Numbered from the stretch's first letter, positions 15,305 to 24,453 are shown. The stretch is DNA of 39,279 nt from an uncultured Thermoanaerobaculum sp. (GCA_937934115.1 CALHAH010000037.1:1-39279); one strand, 5' to 3'. Numbers and translations: made by a program. Notes: a model not told the origin generated them from the letters alone.

Positions 15305-16792
15305 TTACGTGGCTTCCGAATCTTGGGCGTACCAGCGCACGACGGGTTGGCGAGCGGCACGGACCTCATCTACACGCCGCACCGGTGTGGTGTGGGGTGC
15401 GGTTTTGAGCAACTCAGGGTTTTCTTTCGCCTCCTGGGCGATGGCTTTCATAGCTTCCACAAAAGCTTCCAGCTCCGCCAAGCTCTCACTGTCGGTGGGC
15501 TCGATCATGAGGGCCCCATGCACGACCAGCGGGAACGAAACAGTCGGGGCATGGAAGCCGTAATCCAAGAGCCGCTTGGCGATATCCATGTTGGAAACCC
15601 CAAAAGGCTTTTGCCACGAATCGTCAAAGACCACTTCGTGGAGCGTGGGGCTCTGATACGGCAGGTGGTAATGGTCTTGCAGTGCACGACGCAGGTAGTT
15701 GGCGTTGAGAACCGCCGCTTCGGTCATGGCCTTCAGGCCGTTTCGCCCCAGGGAAAGGATGTACGCCAAGGCCCGCACCATGATCCCAAAGTTGCCGTAA
15801 AAGGAGCGAACCTTGCCGATGCTCTTCGGCCGATCGTAGTCCAAGGCGAAACGGCCGTCTCGTTTGTCCACCACTGGCACCGGTAAGTAGGGTTCCAAAA
15901 GACGCGAGACCGCCACCGGCCCCGCTCCCGGCCCTCCCCCACCGTGGGGTGTAGAAAACGTCTTGTGGAGGTTGATGTGAAGCGCATCCGCCCCCATCTT
16001 CCCCGGGGAAGCAATGCCCACAAAGGCGTTGAGGTTGGCGCCGTCCATGTAAAGGAACGCCCCCTGGTCGTGGAGCATGGCGGCAGCTTTGGCAATTTCC
16101 GGCTCAAACACACCCAGGGTGTTTGGCACCGTGATCATCAACGCCGCCACATCCCCCGCCTCCAGCTCACGCCTCAAAGCGTCCAAATCCAATGTGCCAG
16201 CGGAAGTGGAAGCCAACTCCTTCACCTTAAAGCCGGCAAAAACCGCCGATGCTGGATTGGTACCGTGGGCAGAGTCAGGAATCAGCACGGTGTGCCGCGC
16301 CTCCCCCCGATCCTGAAGAGCCTTGCGGATCATGAGCATGCCCGTAAGCTCGCCGTGAGCTCCCGCCGCCGGCTGCAGGGTCACGCGCGCCATACCCGTA
16401 ATGCCGATAAGCGCTTGCTCCAGCTCCCACATGAGCCGCAAGGCCCCTTGCACCTCGCTTTCCGGCTGCAAGGGGTGCACCTGGGAAAATCCGGCAAGCC
16501 GCACCAGCTCTTCGTTGATGCGGGGGTTGTACTTCATGGTACAGGAGCCCAAAGGGTAAAGGCCGTCGTCCACCGCGTAGTTCCACTGGGAAAGGCGGTG
16601 AAAGTGGCGAACCACATCCACTTCCGAAACCTCGGGCAAACCCTGGATTTCCTCGCGCACCAAGTTCGCACCCAGCGTTTGCGCTGGGTCCACCTTCTCC
16701 ACGTCAAAGGCGGGAAGTTGGTAGCCTACGGTTCCCGGGGTGGAGCGCTCAAAGATCAGGGCTTCCCGTGAGCGCAAGCTTTTGCTTTTCAT
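15305..16792 (-). CDS. gcvPB: Glycine dehydrogenase (decarboxylating) subunit 2
   Basis: This is the PLP-binding half of the split P-protein, 495 residues from ATG 16792, which overlaps the gcvPA stop as ATGA. It contains the PLP lysine in the HINLHKTFSTPHGG block (Lys about 276) followed by the glycine-rich GGPGAGPVAV. PLGSCTMKYNPRINEE and LQPAAGAHGELTGM are further landmarks of GcvPB. Together with GcvPA it decarboxylates glycine and loads the aminomethyl group on lipoylated GcvH. It is the last gene of the gcvT-gcvH-gcvPA-gcvPB run. Confidence 0.96.
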   Translation of the reverse strand: MKSKSLRSREALIFERSTPGTVGYQLPAFDVEKVDPAQTLGANLVREEIQGLPEVSEVDVVRHFHRLSQWNYAVDDGLYPLGSCTMKYNPRINEELVRLAGFSQVHPLQPESEVQGALRLMWELEQALIGITGMARVTLQPAAGAHGELTGMLMIRKALQDRGEARHTVLIPDSAHGTNPASAVFAGFKVKELASTSAGTLDLDALRRELEAGDVAALMITVPNTLGVFEPEIAKAAAMLHDQGAFLYMDGANLNAFVGIASPGKMGADALHINLHKTFSTPHGGGGPGAGPVAVSRLLEPYLPVPVVDKRDGRFALDYDRPKSIGKVRSFYGNFGIMVRALAYILSLGRNGLKAMTEAAVLNANYLRRALQDHYHLPYQSPTLHEVVFDDSWQKPFGVSNMDIAKRLLDYGFHAPTVSFPLVVHGALMIEPTDSESLAELEAFVEAMKAIAQEAKENPELLKTAPHTTPVRRVDEVRAARQPVVRWYAQDSEAT

Positions 16793-18123
16793 GTCAGCCT
16801 CCCCACCGCTTCCACGAGACGGTCGCAATCCCCCTTGCTGTTCTTTTCGGTTACAGCCACCAAAATACCGGGCGGCAAATAGGGAGCTAAGCGGCTCGTG
16901 GCCACGCCCCCAAGGATCCCCGCCTCCGACAACCGTGAAAGCAACGCCTCAGGCTCCGGGTGCAAGAGGAGAAACTCGTTGTACGTGGGGCTGTGGGGAA
17001 AAGCAAGCTGCACCTTCGGTGCCAGCAATGCAAAGCGCTTCCTGAGGTATTCCGCCTTGGCGTGAGACACCCAAGCCAGCTCCCGCACCCCTTTTTTACC
17101 CAAAAGCGACAACACCACCGTAACTCCCAAAGCCATAAGGGAATGGTTTGTGCAAATATTCGAGGTGGCCTTGGCACGCCGGATGTGCTGCTCGCGGGTA
17201 GAAAGGGTGAGCACAAACGCCCTCTGCCCATCCTCGTCCACCGTTTGCCCCACGAGCCTTCCTGGCATTTGCCGCAGGTACTCCTTGCGGGTGGCAAAAA
17301 ACCCCACGTGCGGCCCACCAAAGGACGGCGGCAAGCCAAAAGCTTGCATGTCCCCGCAGACCACGTCAAAGCCAAAGCGGCCCCCAGGAGCCAAAAGCCC
17401 CAAGGAAGTGGCTTCCGCCACCACCTGCACGGCCAGCGCCTCGCCCGCAGCTTTCTTCGCCGCCCCTAGATCTTCCACCACGCCTACGACGTTGGGCGAC
17501 TGCACCACAACGGCCACCGCTTCCTCGGGCCGAACCGCCTCTAAGTGCGTGCGGCCGGAGGCATCCCAGGGCAGCTCCACAAGCTCCAATTCCGCCGCCT
17601 CGGCGTACGTGCGCAACGTGCCCAGGTAATCGGGGTGCAGAAGCCGCGAAACAAAAACCTTTCTCTTTTCCGGCCGCAGGCGGGCGGCCATGAGCACAGC
17701 TTCCACCACGGCGGTGGCACCGTCGTAAAGGGAAGCATTGGCCACGGGCATTTCTGTCAACAGGCACACGTACGTTTGGAACTCAAAGATGGCCTGGAGG
17801 GTACCCTGGCTTACCTCGGGTTGGTACGGGGTGTAGGCCGTAAAAAACTCAGCCCGGGAAAGAACCGCATCCATGACCGACGGCACCACATGCCGGTAAA
17901 CACCAGCCCCTAAAAAGCTGATGGTGTCGTCAGCGGTGACGTTTTCCGCCGCCCACTGGCGAAAAACCCTACGCACTTCCTCTTCCGCCATGCCCAAAGG
18001 CAAAGGCAGTTCCCCCACCCTCAGGTCCTGGGGGATGGACGTGAAAAGCTCTTCAGGGGAGCTGAGGCCAAGAGCCTGAAGAATGCGCTGGCGATCCCCC
18101 GCACCCGGCTGGTACCGGTGCAT
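16789..18123 (-). CDS. gcvPA: Glycine dehydrogenase (decarboxylating) subunit 1
   Basis: 444 residues, the usual size of the GcvPA half. The N-terminus has FTSIPQDLR and FLGAGVYRHVVPSVMDAVL, then FFTAYTPYQPEVSQGTLQAI and ANASLYDGATAVVEA, all characteristic of the subunit. It forms a heterotetramer with GcvPB. Its start overlaps the stop of gcvH by one base (TGATG), and its stop overlaps the start of gcvPB. Confidence 0.96.
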   Translation of the reverse strand: MHRYQPGAGDRQRILQALGLSSPEELFTSIPQDLRVGELPLPLGMAEEEVRRVFRQWAAENVTADDTISFLGAGVYRHVVPSVMDAVLSRAEFFTAYTPYQPEVSQGTLQAIFEFQTYVCLLTEMPVANASLYDGATAVVEAVLMAARLRPEKRKVFVSRLLHPDYLGTLRTYAEAAELELVELPWDASGRTHLEAVRPEEAVAVVVQSPNVVGVVEDLGAAKKAAGEALAVQVVAEATSLGLLAPGGRFGFDVVCGDMQAFGLPPSFGGPHVGFFATRKEYLRQMPGRLVGQTVDEDGQRAFVLTLSTREQHIRRAKATSNICTNHSLMALGVTVVLSLLGKKGVRELAWVSHAKAEYLRKRFALLAPKVQLAFPHSPTYNEFLLLHPEPEALLSRLSEAGILGGVATSRLAPYLPPGILVAVTEKNSKGDCDRLVEAVGRLT

Positions 18124-18509
18124 CAGTGGCCCCCTTCCTCCTGCACAAACTGCTCGTAAGCCTTGGCATCCATGAGGTCGGCAGGCACTTGCGCCACCTT
18201 AATCTTGACTAACCAACCCGCACCGAAGGGGTCCTGGTTTACGAGCTCCGGGTGGGCCTCCAGCTGGCCGTTAACCTCCACCACTTCCCCCGAAACCGGG
18301 GAAAACACCTCGGAAACGGCCTTTACCGATTCCACCGTGCCCATCTCCTGCCCCGCAGCTACGGTTTTTCCCACGGGTGGAAGGTCCACCATCACCACGT
18401 CTCCCAGCTGTTCCTGGGCGTAGTCGGTAATCCCCACCGTGGCGATTTCCCCATCCACCCGCACCCATTCGTGAGTTTTGCTGTACACGAGGTTTTCCGG
18501 TCGCGCCAT
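18123..18509 (-). CDS. gcvH: Glycine cleavage system H protein
   Basis: 128 residues with HEWVRVDGEIATVGITDYAQ at the start and the lipoyl-lysine loop GTVESVKAVSEV (Lys about 63), followed by SPVSGEVVEVNG. H protein shuttles the aminomethyl group between P, T and L proteins on its lipoyl arm. It lies 19 bases after gcvT and overlaps gcvPA. The L protein and the lipoylation enzymes are not in the window. Confidence 0.96.
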   Translation of the reverse strand: MARPENLVYSKTHEWVRVDGEIATVGITDYAQEQLGDVVMVDLPPVGKTVAAGQEMGTVESVKAVSEVFSPVSGEVVEVNGQLEAHPELVNQDPFGAGWLVKIKVAQVPADLMDAKAYEQFVQEEGGH

Positions 18510-18528
18510 GTTTGCCTCCCTCTTTTCC

Positions 18529-19635
18529 CTACTTCGCCCGCCGGTAAAACGGCGTTGGTATCACCCGTGCCGGCACCTTTTGCCCGCGGATATCCACAAA
18601 AAGCTCGCTGCCTTCCCCCGCCAACTCTACGGGAACATACCCCAAGCCCAAGGGCTTGCCCAAGGTTGGCGACATGGTTCCCGAAGTTACATAGCCGATC
18701 TCGTGGCTCGCGTGAAGAATCGGGTACCCATGGCGGGGAATCCCCTTTCCCACCATCTCAAACCCCACCAACTTACGTTTCACGCCGGTAGCCTTTTGGT
18801 GAAGCAACGCTTCCCGGCCAAGGAACGGGCCTTTTTCCAGTTTCACGATCCAGTCCAGTCCCGCCTCATAAGGCGTGGTGGCGTCATCAATGTCGTTGCC
18901 GTAGAGAGGCATGCACGCTTCGAAACGCAGCGTATCCCGGGCGCCCAAGCCGCAGGGCTGGATTTCAAACTCCGCCCCCGCCTCCATGATTGCTCGCCAA
19001 AGTCCCACCGCTGCCTGGGGGGCAACGTACACCTCAAATCCATCCTCCCCCGTGTAGCCAGTACGGGCTATGATGGCAGGCACTCCCGCTACCTCGCCTT
19101 CCACGAACCGGTAGTACTTGATTTCCGCGAGGTTTTGGGGCGTGAGCTTTTGCAGCACCTTTTCCGCCAGGGGGCCTTGAATGGCCAGCTGCGCATACTC
19201 GGCGGAGCGGTCATGCACATCCACGTCATCGAAGGCAGGGGCTTGGGCGCAGAGGTACGCGTAGTCCTTATCCTTGTTAGCGGCGTTGACCACCAAAAGG
19301 TAGCGATCCGGTGCCAACATGTGCAGCAAAAGGTCGTCCACAAACGTGCCGCGGGGCGTCATGAGCCCCGAATACTGAGCGCGACCTGGGGTGAGACGAG
19401 AAGCATCGTTGCACGTCACATACTGCACGAAATCCAACGCCCTCTTCCCCACGACTTCTAGCTCGCCCATATGGGAAACGTCGAAAAGGCCAACGCCGGT
19501 ACGCACCGCCCGGTGTTCCTCTAACACCCCTCTGTACTTTAGGGGCATTTCCCAGCCGGCGAACTCCACCATCTTGGCGCCCGCCTCTACGTGCACGACG
19601 TAAAGCGGCGTCTTTTTTGCTGGAGTGGGTGTCAT
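18529..19635 (-). CDS. gcvT: Glycine cleavage system T protein (aminomethyltransferase)
   Basis: 368 residues from ATG 19635, which has an AGGAGG ribosome-binding site; the in-frame ATG at 19653 lies upstream of that site. The sequence has FAGWEMPLKYRGVLEEHRAV, FDVSHMGELEV, VARTGYTGEDGFEVY (here with I-A-R-T-G-Y) and GLGARDTLRFEACMPLYGND, the folate-binding landmarks. GcvT transfers the one-carbon unit to tetrahydrofolate. A short GC hairpin (GGCGC-TGGAT-GCGCC) ends right before the ribosome-binding site. The upstream gap to the EnvC-like gene is only about 70 bases, so there is no room for a glycine riboswitch. Confidence 0.96.
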   Translation of the reverse strand: MTPTPAKKTPLYVVHVEAGAKMVEFAGWEMPLKYRGVLEEHRAVRTGVGLFDVSHMGELEVVGKRALDFVQYVTCNDASRLTPGRAQYSGLMTPRGTFVDDLLLHMLAPDRYLLVVNAANKDKDYAYLCAQAPAFDDVDVHDRSAEYAQLAIQGPLAEKVLQKLTPQNLAEIKYYRFVEGEVAGVPAIIARTGYTGEDGFEVYVAPQAAVGLWRAIMEAGAEFEIQPCGLGARDTLRFEACMPLYGNDIDDATTPYEAGLDWIVKLEKGPFLGREALLHQKATGVKRKLVGFEMVGKGIPRHGYPILHASHEIGYVTSGTMSPTLGKPLGLGYVPVELAGEGSELFVDIRGQKVPARVIPTPFYRRAK

Positions 19636-19702
19636 GCACTCCTCCTGGCGCATCCAGCGCCGGTTGTGAAGGCTATCACTTTTGGCCTATGAATGACAAA
19701 TC

Positions 19703-20716
19703 TCAGCGGGGCTCGCGTGCGGGTTTTGCACCGAGGAGCGTATTCAAAGGCACCGCCTCCCCCTCCAGGCTGGCGGAAGGGTCAGCCAAGCGTTGGTCCA
19801 GTTGCGGCAAGGGCAAGGAGAGCTGGACCAAAAGCGGGTCCACTGGCCGACTGAGCCCTTGGTAAGGCCAACGCACCTCGAAGTACAAAGCCGCAACCCG
19901 AGTCCAGCCGGAAGTTCCCACCGTGCCCAAAGGTTGGGCCCGCAAAACCCTTTGTCCAGCACGCACCTGCACGCTACCCAAATGCCCGTAAAGGCTCCAC
20001 ACCCCGCCACCGTGGTCCAGGAGCACCATGGTCCCCAGGCGGGTCCAAAGGTTGGTCTTTCGCTCCCGAGGCGTGCCGGCAAACGCCACCAACCCGCCGC
20101 CGGCAGCCAGCACTCGGGTTCCGGCCGGCGCCGCCAGGGTCAAGCCCCAATGCGGCTCCTCCTTGCCGGTGAAAGGTGACACCCGAACACCAAAGAGCCC
20201 CACCGGCACCGCGTGGCGCAAATCCAATGGCACACCCGTGGGCAAGTTGTCCAAAGGGCAGGGAGGTTGCGACGAGGTCGCTAAAGCAGCTGCAAGCTCT
20301 AAGAGCTTTTGGCTTTCTTCCAATAGCCACCGGAGCGTTTCTTCCGCCGGCGCGTCGGGGGCGGGAGGTTCACCAAAGGAAACCCTGGGCACACCCAGCA
20401 TCCAAGCCAAGCGCGAGCCGCGGTTGACGCGGGCGGCAAGCTCTTGGGTCAATTCCTGGGTTGCTTCCCAAAGCTGTTGGCGAGTTTGCTTCAAACGCTT
20501 GTTTTCTTGCTTTGCGGCCTTGACCGTGAACTTCTCCAAATACCCGCGCACGCCCACCGGCAACGCCCCAATGAGCGCCAAAAGCAAAACCAACAGCAAC
20601 GCCGCCGCCACTCGCAGCTGCCAAAGACGGCGGCGCGTGATGTACATGCGCCGAACCCGTTGACCCCGGAAGCCGTGCCATTGCACTTCCCAAACTGGCT
20701 CGCCCCCTATACCCAC
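19703..20716 (-). CDS. EnvC/NlpD-like protein with degenerate M23 (LytM) domain
   Basis: The 337-residue protein has a basic N-terminus, one membrane anchor (about residues 33-52), a coiled-coil segment rich in Q, E, K and R (about 60-95), and a C-terminal M23/LytM domain (about 185-300). The fold signature is clear (TLAAPAGTRVLAAGGGLVAF, LLDHGGGVWSLYGHLGSV, RAGQRVLRAQPLGTVGTSG). However, the zinc site is broken: the H-x-G-x-D motif reads HWGLT and the H-x-H of the FEVR strand reads ALYFEVR. So it should be inactive as a peptidase. Degenerate LytM proteins such as EnvC activate cell-wall amidases. The GTG start at 20716 has GGAGG upstream and overlaps the LolC-like gene, so coupling is likely. 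Function as an activator is inference. Confidence 0.78.
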   Translation of the reverse strand: MGIGGEPVWEVQWHGFRGQRVRRMYITRRRLWQLRVAAALLLVLLLALIGALPVGVRGYLEKFTVKAAKQENKRLKQTRQQLWEATQELTQELAARVNRGSRLAWMLGVPRVSFGEPPAPDAPAEETLRWLLEESQKLLELAAALATSSQPPCPLDNLPTGVPLDLRHAVPVGLFGVRVSPFTGKEEPHWGLTLAAPAGTRVLAAGGGLVAFAGTPRERKTNLWTRLGTMVLLDHGGGVWSLYGHLGSVQVRAGQRVLRAQPLGTVGTSGWTRVAALYFEVRWPYQGLSRPVDPLLVQLSLPLPQLDQRLADPSASLEGEAVPLNTLLGAKPAREPR

Positions 20717-21882
20717 CGCAGCACCTCCGCAGGCTGCCTCCGAGCCAACGGCCAGGCCGCGGCCATGCTTGCCAGAAAGACCTCAGCGCTTCCCGCCGCC
20801 ATCACCCAAAGCACATCCCCCAGGCGCACCTGCCATGGGATACGGTTGACCATGTAAATGCTGGCCAACTCAGAAGAAAAGCGGGGGACCCCCAGGGTAT
20901 CCAGCACGGCTACCAATGCAAGCCCAAAGGCGGTCCCTGCCACCACCCCGCTCAGGCCCAAAAGCCCCCCTGCCAGCACCACCGCTCGTCGCACAAAGAA
21001 AGGTGAGGCCCCCATCGCCAAAAGGATTCCCAGCTCTCGGCGCTTCTCGGCGATAAGAACCACCAAAGCGGAAGCCACCTCAAAGGCGCCCACCCCGACG
21101 ATCAGCGACAACACCAGCGCCAGCGTGATTTTTTGCCAGCGCAAGGCCACAAAAAGCTCCCGGTTCATCTCCGACCAACTGCGGAACACGGCTCTGGCAC
21201 CTAACCTCCTCTCCCACTGTTCGGCAAAGGCATTGGCGTCATTGGGGTCGTGAAGGTAAACCTCCACCAGCGCCGTGCCCCAGTTTCCCCCGCGCCGAAC
21301 CAGATCTGAAAAGCGACAAAAAAGCCAGCTTTCCCGTAGCTCCGCAAAGCCCGTGGCGAAAACCGCCGCCACCCGCGCCGGTGTGTACGCGAGCCGCCCC
21401 GAGGGTTGTGCCAGCTGCAGGAAAACCGTGTCGCCAACCTTCACCTTAAGCTTTAGGGCGAGGCCCTCCCCCACGGCCACCGGCAAGGGACCCACGGCAT
21501 TGGCATCAAGCTCGCCTACAAAGGGCGGCAGCAGCTCCGTAGCCTTGAGAGTGATGACCTCACCCTGGGCTTGGGGAGAGGTCGCCAGAAGCCCAGGGAG
21601 AAAGATGCTTTTCCCTGTGGCTGCCACGCCTTCATGCCCCGATAACACCCGCGCCAGTTCTTGCTCGGACTCGCCAGCAGCCGGCAGCACCAGCACATGA
21701 CCGCTGGCTGCTAAGATCCCCTGGGTAAGGGCCAGCCGGTAACCCGACATCAGCGCCAGAACCACCACCAGCGCCGCCACACCAAAAGCTACCGCCGCCA
21801 GCGCAGCCCTGGACGAAGCGGCCAAAAGCGGACTTGACCGCCGGCGTAAAAACCTAGAGGCTAAAAGCCAGGTCACGCGCAC
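20707..21882 (-). CDS. LolC/LolE-like ABC transporter permease
   Basis: 391 residues with one N-terminal transmembrane helix (around 25-48), a large periplasmic MacB-type domain of about 200 residues, and three C-terminal helices (around 260-285, 310-335, 355-380). This is the LolC/LolE arrangement. The N-terminus LASRFLRRRSSPLL...ALAAVAFGVAALVVVLALMSGY matches the lipoprotein-releasing permeases. LolCDE extracts lipoproteins from the inner membrane. No LolD-type ATPase gene lies in the window, so the partner must be elsewhere. The immediate downstream gene encodes an EnvC-like protein, an arrangement reminiscent of FtsX with EnvC, but the sequence is closer to LolC than to FtsX. Confidence 0.83.
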   Translation of the reverse strand: MRVTWLLASRFLRRRSSPLLAASSRAALAAVAFGVAALVVVLALMSGYRLALTQGILAASGHVLVLPAAGESEQELARVLSGHEGVAATGKSIFLPGLLATSPQAQGEVITLKATELLPPFVGELDANAVGPLPVAVGEGLALKLKVKVGDTVFLQLAQPSGRLAYTPARVAAVFATGFAELRESWLFCRFSDLVRRGGNWGTALVEVYLHDPNDANAFAEQWERRLGARAVFRSWSEMNRELFVALRWQKITLALVLSLIVGVGAFEVASALVVLIAEKRRELGILLAMGASPFFVRRAVVLAGGLLGLSGVVAGTAFGLALVAVLDTLGVPRFSSELASIYMVNRIPWQVRLGDVLWVMAAGSAEVFLASMAAAWPLARRQPAEVLRWV

Positions 21883-21900
21883 CTGGCGATTGTAGCCCCC

Positions 21901-23097
21901 CTAGCGCTTGTCCCCCAGGGCAAGGGCCCATCCCGCAAGCGCTCCCCAAGCCAAGACCGAAAACACGAGGCTATCCCGCAGCGGACCCCACCACCCCACA
22001 CTTGCCCACCACGCCCCTGGCAAAAACCCTGCAGCCAGCGCCGTAGCTAGCCAAAACGCCTGCGCGGGCGGCCAGGCAGCAACGAGCAAGATGGCTGCCA
22101 ATGGCACACCCCCACCGCCTGTCCACAAGCCGCCCGCGGCAGCCACCACCGCAGCTGTCGGTGCTAGCCGTCCTAACGGTGAAAGCAAAACCCTCCCACC
22201 CGCACCCATAAGGTCCCCGAGGTAGCCGGCCACCAGCGGCCCCGCCAGCATCAGCATCCAACGCGAGGGCACCGCGGCCAGCCCCACCGCCCAATCGGGA
22301 GCGCTCAAAAGCCCCAAGGTCCATCCCCCACAAAAACCCAAACCCACCGACCACCACGTGGGTTTATGGCCAAAAGCCGGGAGGACAAAAGCGCACGCTG
22401 CCACCACTGCCAGGACCAAAGCGGAAAAAGCTTGAAACAACAACAGGCTCACAAAAGGCCGCACCCCCGGCGCAAAAATTGGCCAAACCGCGCGGCTTGC
22501 CCCCAGCACCGCGAAAACCAAAAAAAGACAACCCATCGTCACCGCCCGCCGCAGCCCGGGGGCTCGTGGCTGCGGGCGCGTACGACGATGCACAGCGCCG
22601 GCAAGTAAAAGGCCAGCTGCAACCGGCAGCGGCCAGGAAACGGCAGCGGCAAAAGGTTTGCGAGGTCCAGGTTTACCCGCAAGAACCGTCCCTACCACCA
22701 TACCCTCGGCGAGCCACCAGTCACGGCGGGCCAAGGCTTCCACGAACCCCAGAGGTTCCTCTCCGCTCAGGTGTCGCACCGCACTTGCGGAAAGCCGTCC
22801 GCCTGGCAGCCAAGAAGCAGCCTCCAACGAAGGCCTCTCCGGAAGACCCAAATCCGGCACGCGCACCGTTACCACCCAAGCCCCATGGGCAGGCTGGTAG
22901 ACGATCCGCCAGCTTTGGCCCTCGCGGGAAAAAGCTCGAAGCTTGCCCCACACCACACCTAAAGAGGGCGCCTGGCTTTCCGCCCGTCGAAGGGCCCAAG
23001 ATGGGGGTCCGGCCAGTTCCTTTTTGGGGACCACAAAGGCTGCCACCACCATAGGGGCAAAGACAACTCCAAGCTTTACCGCTTTTTCCCAGGCCAC
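21901..23097 (-). CDS. Polytopic membrane protein, unknown function
   Basis: About 398 residues if it starts at GTG 23097, which has GGGGAG at good spacing and overlaps the upstream gene by 22 bases; a start at ATG 23049 is also possible. The protein has one N-terminal hydrophobic segment, an extracytoplasmic stretch of about 120 residues rich in Trp and Pro, and then about eight hydrophobic segments with many Gly, Ala and Trp. I see no conserved catalytic motif. Its layout (anchor, soluble part, multi-helix bundle) parallels that of the gene before it, so the two could be distant duplicates or partners. Function unknown. Confidence 0.6.
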   Translation of the reverse strand: MAWEKAVKLGVVFAPMVVAAFVVPKKELAGPPSWALRRAESQAPSLGVVWGKLRAFSREGQSWRIVYQPAHGAWVVTVRVPDLGLPERPSLEAASWLPGGRLSASAVRHLSGEEPLGFVEALARRDWWLAEGMVVGTVLAGKPGPRKPFAAAVSWPLPVAAGLLLAGAVHRRTRPQPRAPGLRRAVTMGCLFLVFAVLGASRAVWPIFAPGVRPFVSLLLFQAFSALVLAVVAACAFVLPAFGHKPTWWSVGLGFCGGWTLGLLSAPDWAVGLAAVPSRWMLMLAGPLVAGYLGDLMGAGGRVLLSPLGRLAPTAAVVAAAGGLWTGGGGVPLAAILLVAAWPPAQAFWLATALAAGFLPGAWWASVGWWGPLRDSLVFSVLAWGALAGWALALGDKR

Positions 23098-24443
23098 AGC
23101 AGGCTCCCCACAACCCAAAGGAACAGCAACTGCCACGTTTCTCCCCACGGAAACTGTGGGGCAAAGTAGCCAAGCCGTAAAAGTTCCCAAACCCAGCGGC
23201 TCGCCACCGCCCAGCCCCAACCGTATTGCCAGGCCAACCAGCCCAAAACCCCCTGCGCCAAAAGCTCACCCAAAATCCCTGCGGGAAGGGGTACGGCTGG
23301 CAGCGGGTGCAAAAGGCTCCCTACCGTGGCTGCCAACAGATAGGCTGCCCAAGGGCCCAAAAAAGGCCGCAAAAGCCACGGTATGCCTCCGCGCAGGAGG
23401 GGCTCTTCCCCGAGAGCACGAAAGCCTGCTTCGGCTACAACTAAGGGCCAAGGTTCGTTAAGCACCACGCCGGTACTGGGCATCCAACCCCCGGCACCCC
23501 TCACCATTTGCGGCCACAGCAAGCTGCAAAAGCCCAGGACAAGCCCCACCGGAGCAAAAGCCTTCTGGCCCCCTGTCGCCGGGGGCGCAAAACTGTGCAA
23601 AACCACAGCTGAGAAAAGCACCGCCACTGCCCAAAAAACCGTCACCGGAGAGGAATGACCCGTGCTCTTGCCCAAACCCCAACAAACCGCGGCCAGAAGG
23701 AGCGCAGAAAACCAAGGCAAGCGCAAACGAAACCAATAGGCCTCGAAAGCAGCCACCAACAACCCCAAAACCGCCAGGGCTGCCGCAAAAAAAGCCAGCC
23801 ACCGGGCCTTTTGTAACTCTGCCACCCTCCCGACCACCACGCCCAGGGGATCGGGGTCGGGGAGCAGCCGCCGGGTCAAAGCCACCACCGTGCTGCCGGC
23901 CACCTCTACCTCCAGCTCCTCCTGCCACCCTTCCGGCAACGGCTCGCCCCGCAAGACCAAGTACGCCCGATGCCACGTAACTCCGGCCTCCACGCGGGAA
24001 GCCAAGCGCCGCAGGGAAAAGGCAAGAAACTCGGGAATCACCGGCGAAAGCTTGTGCCGGAGGTGCTCTTCCACCAAGGTTGGAGGTATAGCTACCCCCG
24101 GGTCAGTGGGCAGAGGACGGCGGAACCGCACAATCTTTTCTTTCTCGATGGCCACTTCCCCACCCCCAAGGAAACGAACCGTGGCCACCGACTCCAGCGG
24201 ACGAAAGCGCCTCAGGCCTCGCGTCGCCCAGTCCCAAGCCCACGAAAGCCCCTGGCTTGTTTGGTAAACGGTAGTGCCTACAGGACCGGGGGAGAAACCC
24301 AGTTGTTCCGAAAAGCGCGTGGCCAAAGGCCCGAGGAGCTTTCGGTCGCGGTAAGGGCGGGCGCGCTGGAGCGCGTGCAAGGAAACCCCCAACATCACGA
24401 GGACCGCAACCCCCAGCACCCACCAAACGCCAGTCCCCCGCAT
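23076..24443 (-). CDS. Membrane protein with CPBP (CAAX-protease-like) C-terminal domain
   Basis: The protein has 455 residues from ATG 24443. It has an N-terminal signal-anchor (about residues 5-25), an extracytoplasmic domain of about 190 residues, then about eight membrane segments. Near residue 365 it contains GEEPLLRGG, matching the E-E-x3-R-G motif of CPBP intramembrane metalloproteases (CAAX protease family), followed by AATVGSLLHPLP, a fit to the second F/S-x3-H motif. This supports a glutamate/histidine-type membrane protease or related carrier protein. The start lacks a ribosome-binding site and lies ten bases from a TAAACT element (see promoter entry). It begins a minus-strand run that continues with a second membrane protein, a LolC-like permease and an EnvC-like protein. 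Confidence 0.66.
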   Translation of the reverse strand: MRGTGVWWVLGVAVLVMLGVSLHALQRARPYRDRKLLGPLATRFSEQLGFSPGPVGTTVYQTSQGLSWAWDWATRGLRRFRPLESVATVRFLGGGEVAIEKEKIVRFRRPLPTDPGVAIPPTLVEEHLRHKLSPVIPEFLAFSLRRLASRVEAGVTWHRAYLVLRGEPLPEGWQEELEVEVAGSTVVALTRRLLPDPDPLGVVVGRVAELQKARWLAFFAAALAVLGLLVAAFEAYWFRLRLPWFSALLLAAVCWGLGKSTGHSSPVTVFWAVAVLFSAVVLHSFAPPATGGQKAFAPVGLVLGFCSLLWPQMVRGAGGWMPSTGVVLNEPWPLVVAEAGFRALGEEPLLRGGIPWLLRPFLGPWAAYLLAATVGSLLHPLPAVPLPAGILGELLAQGVLGWLAWQYGWGWAVASRWVWELLRLGYFAPQFPWGETWQLLFLWVVGSLLWPGKKR

Positions 24444-24453
24444 GCTACAAACG

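Noticed and set aside
19636-19702. Possible glycine riboswitch upstream of gcvT
   Set aside because: The gap to the upstream gene is under 70 bases and contains only a short hairpin and the ribosome-binding site. A glycine riboswitch would need more room and its conserved core is not seen.
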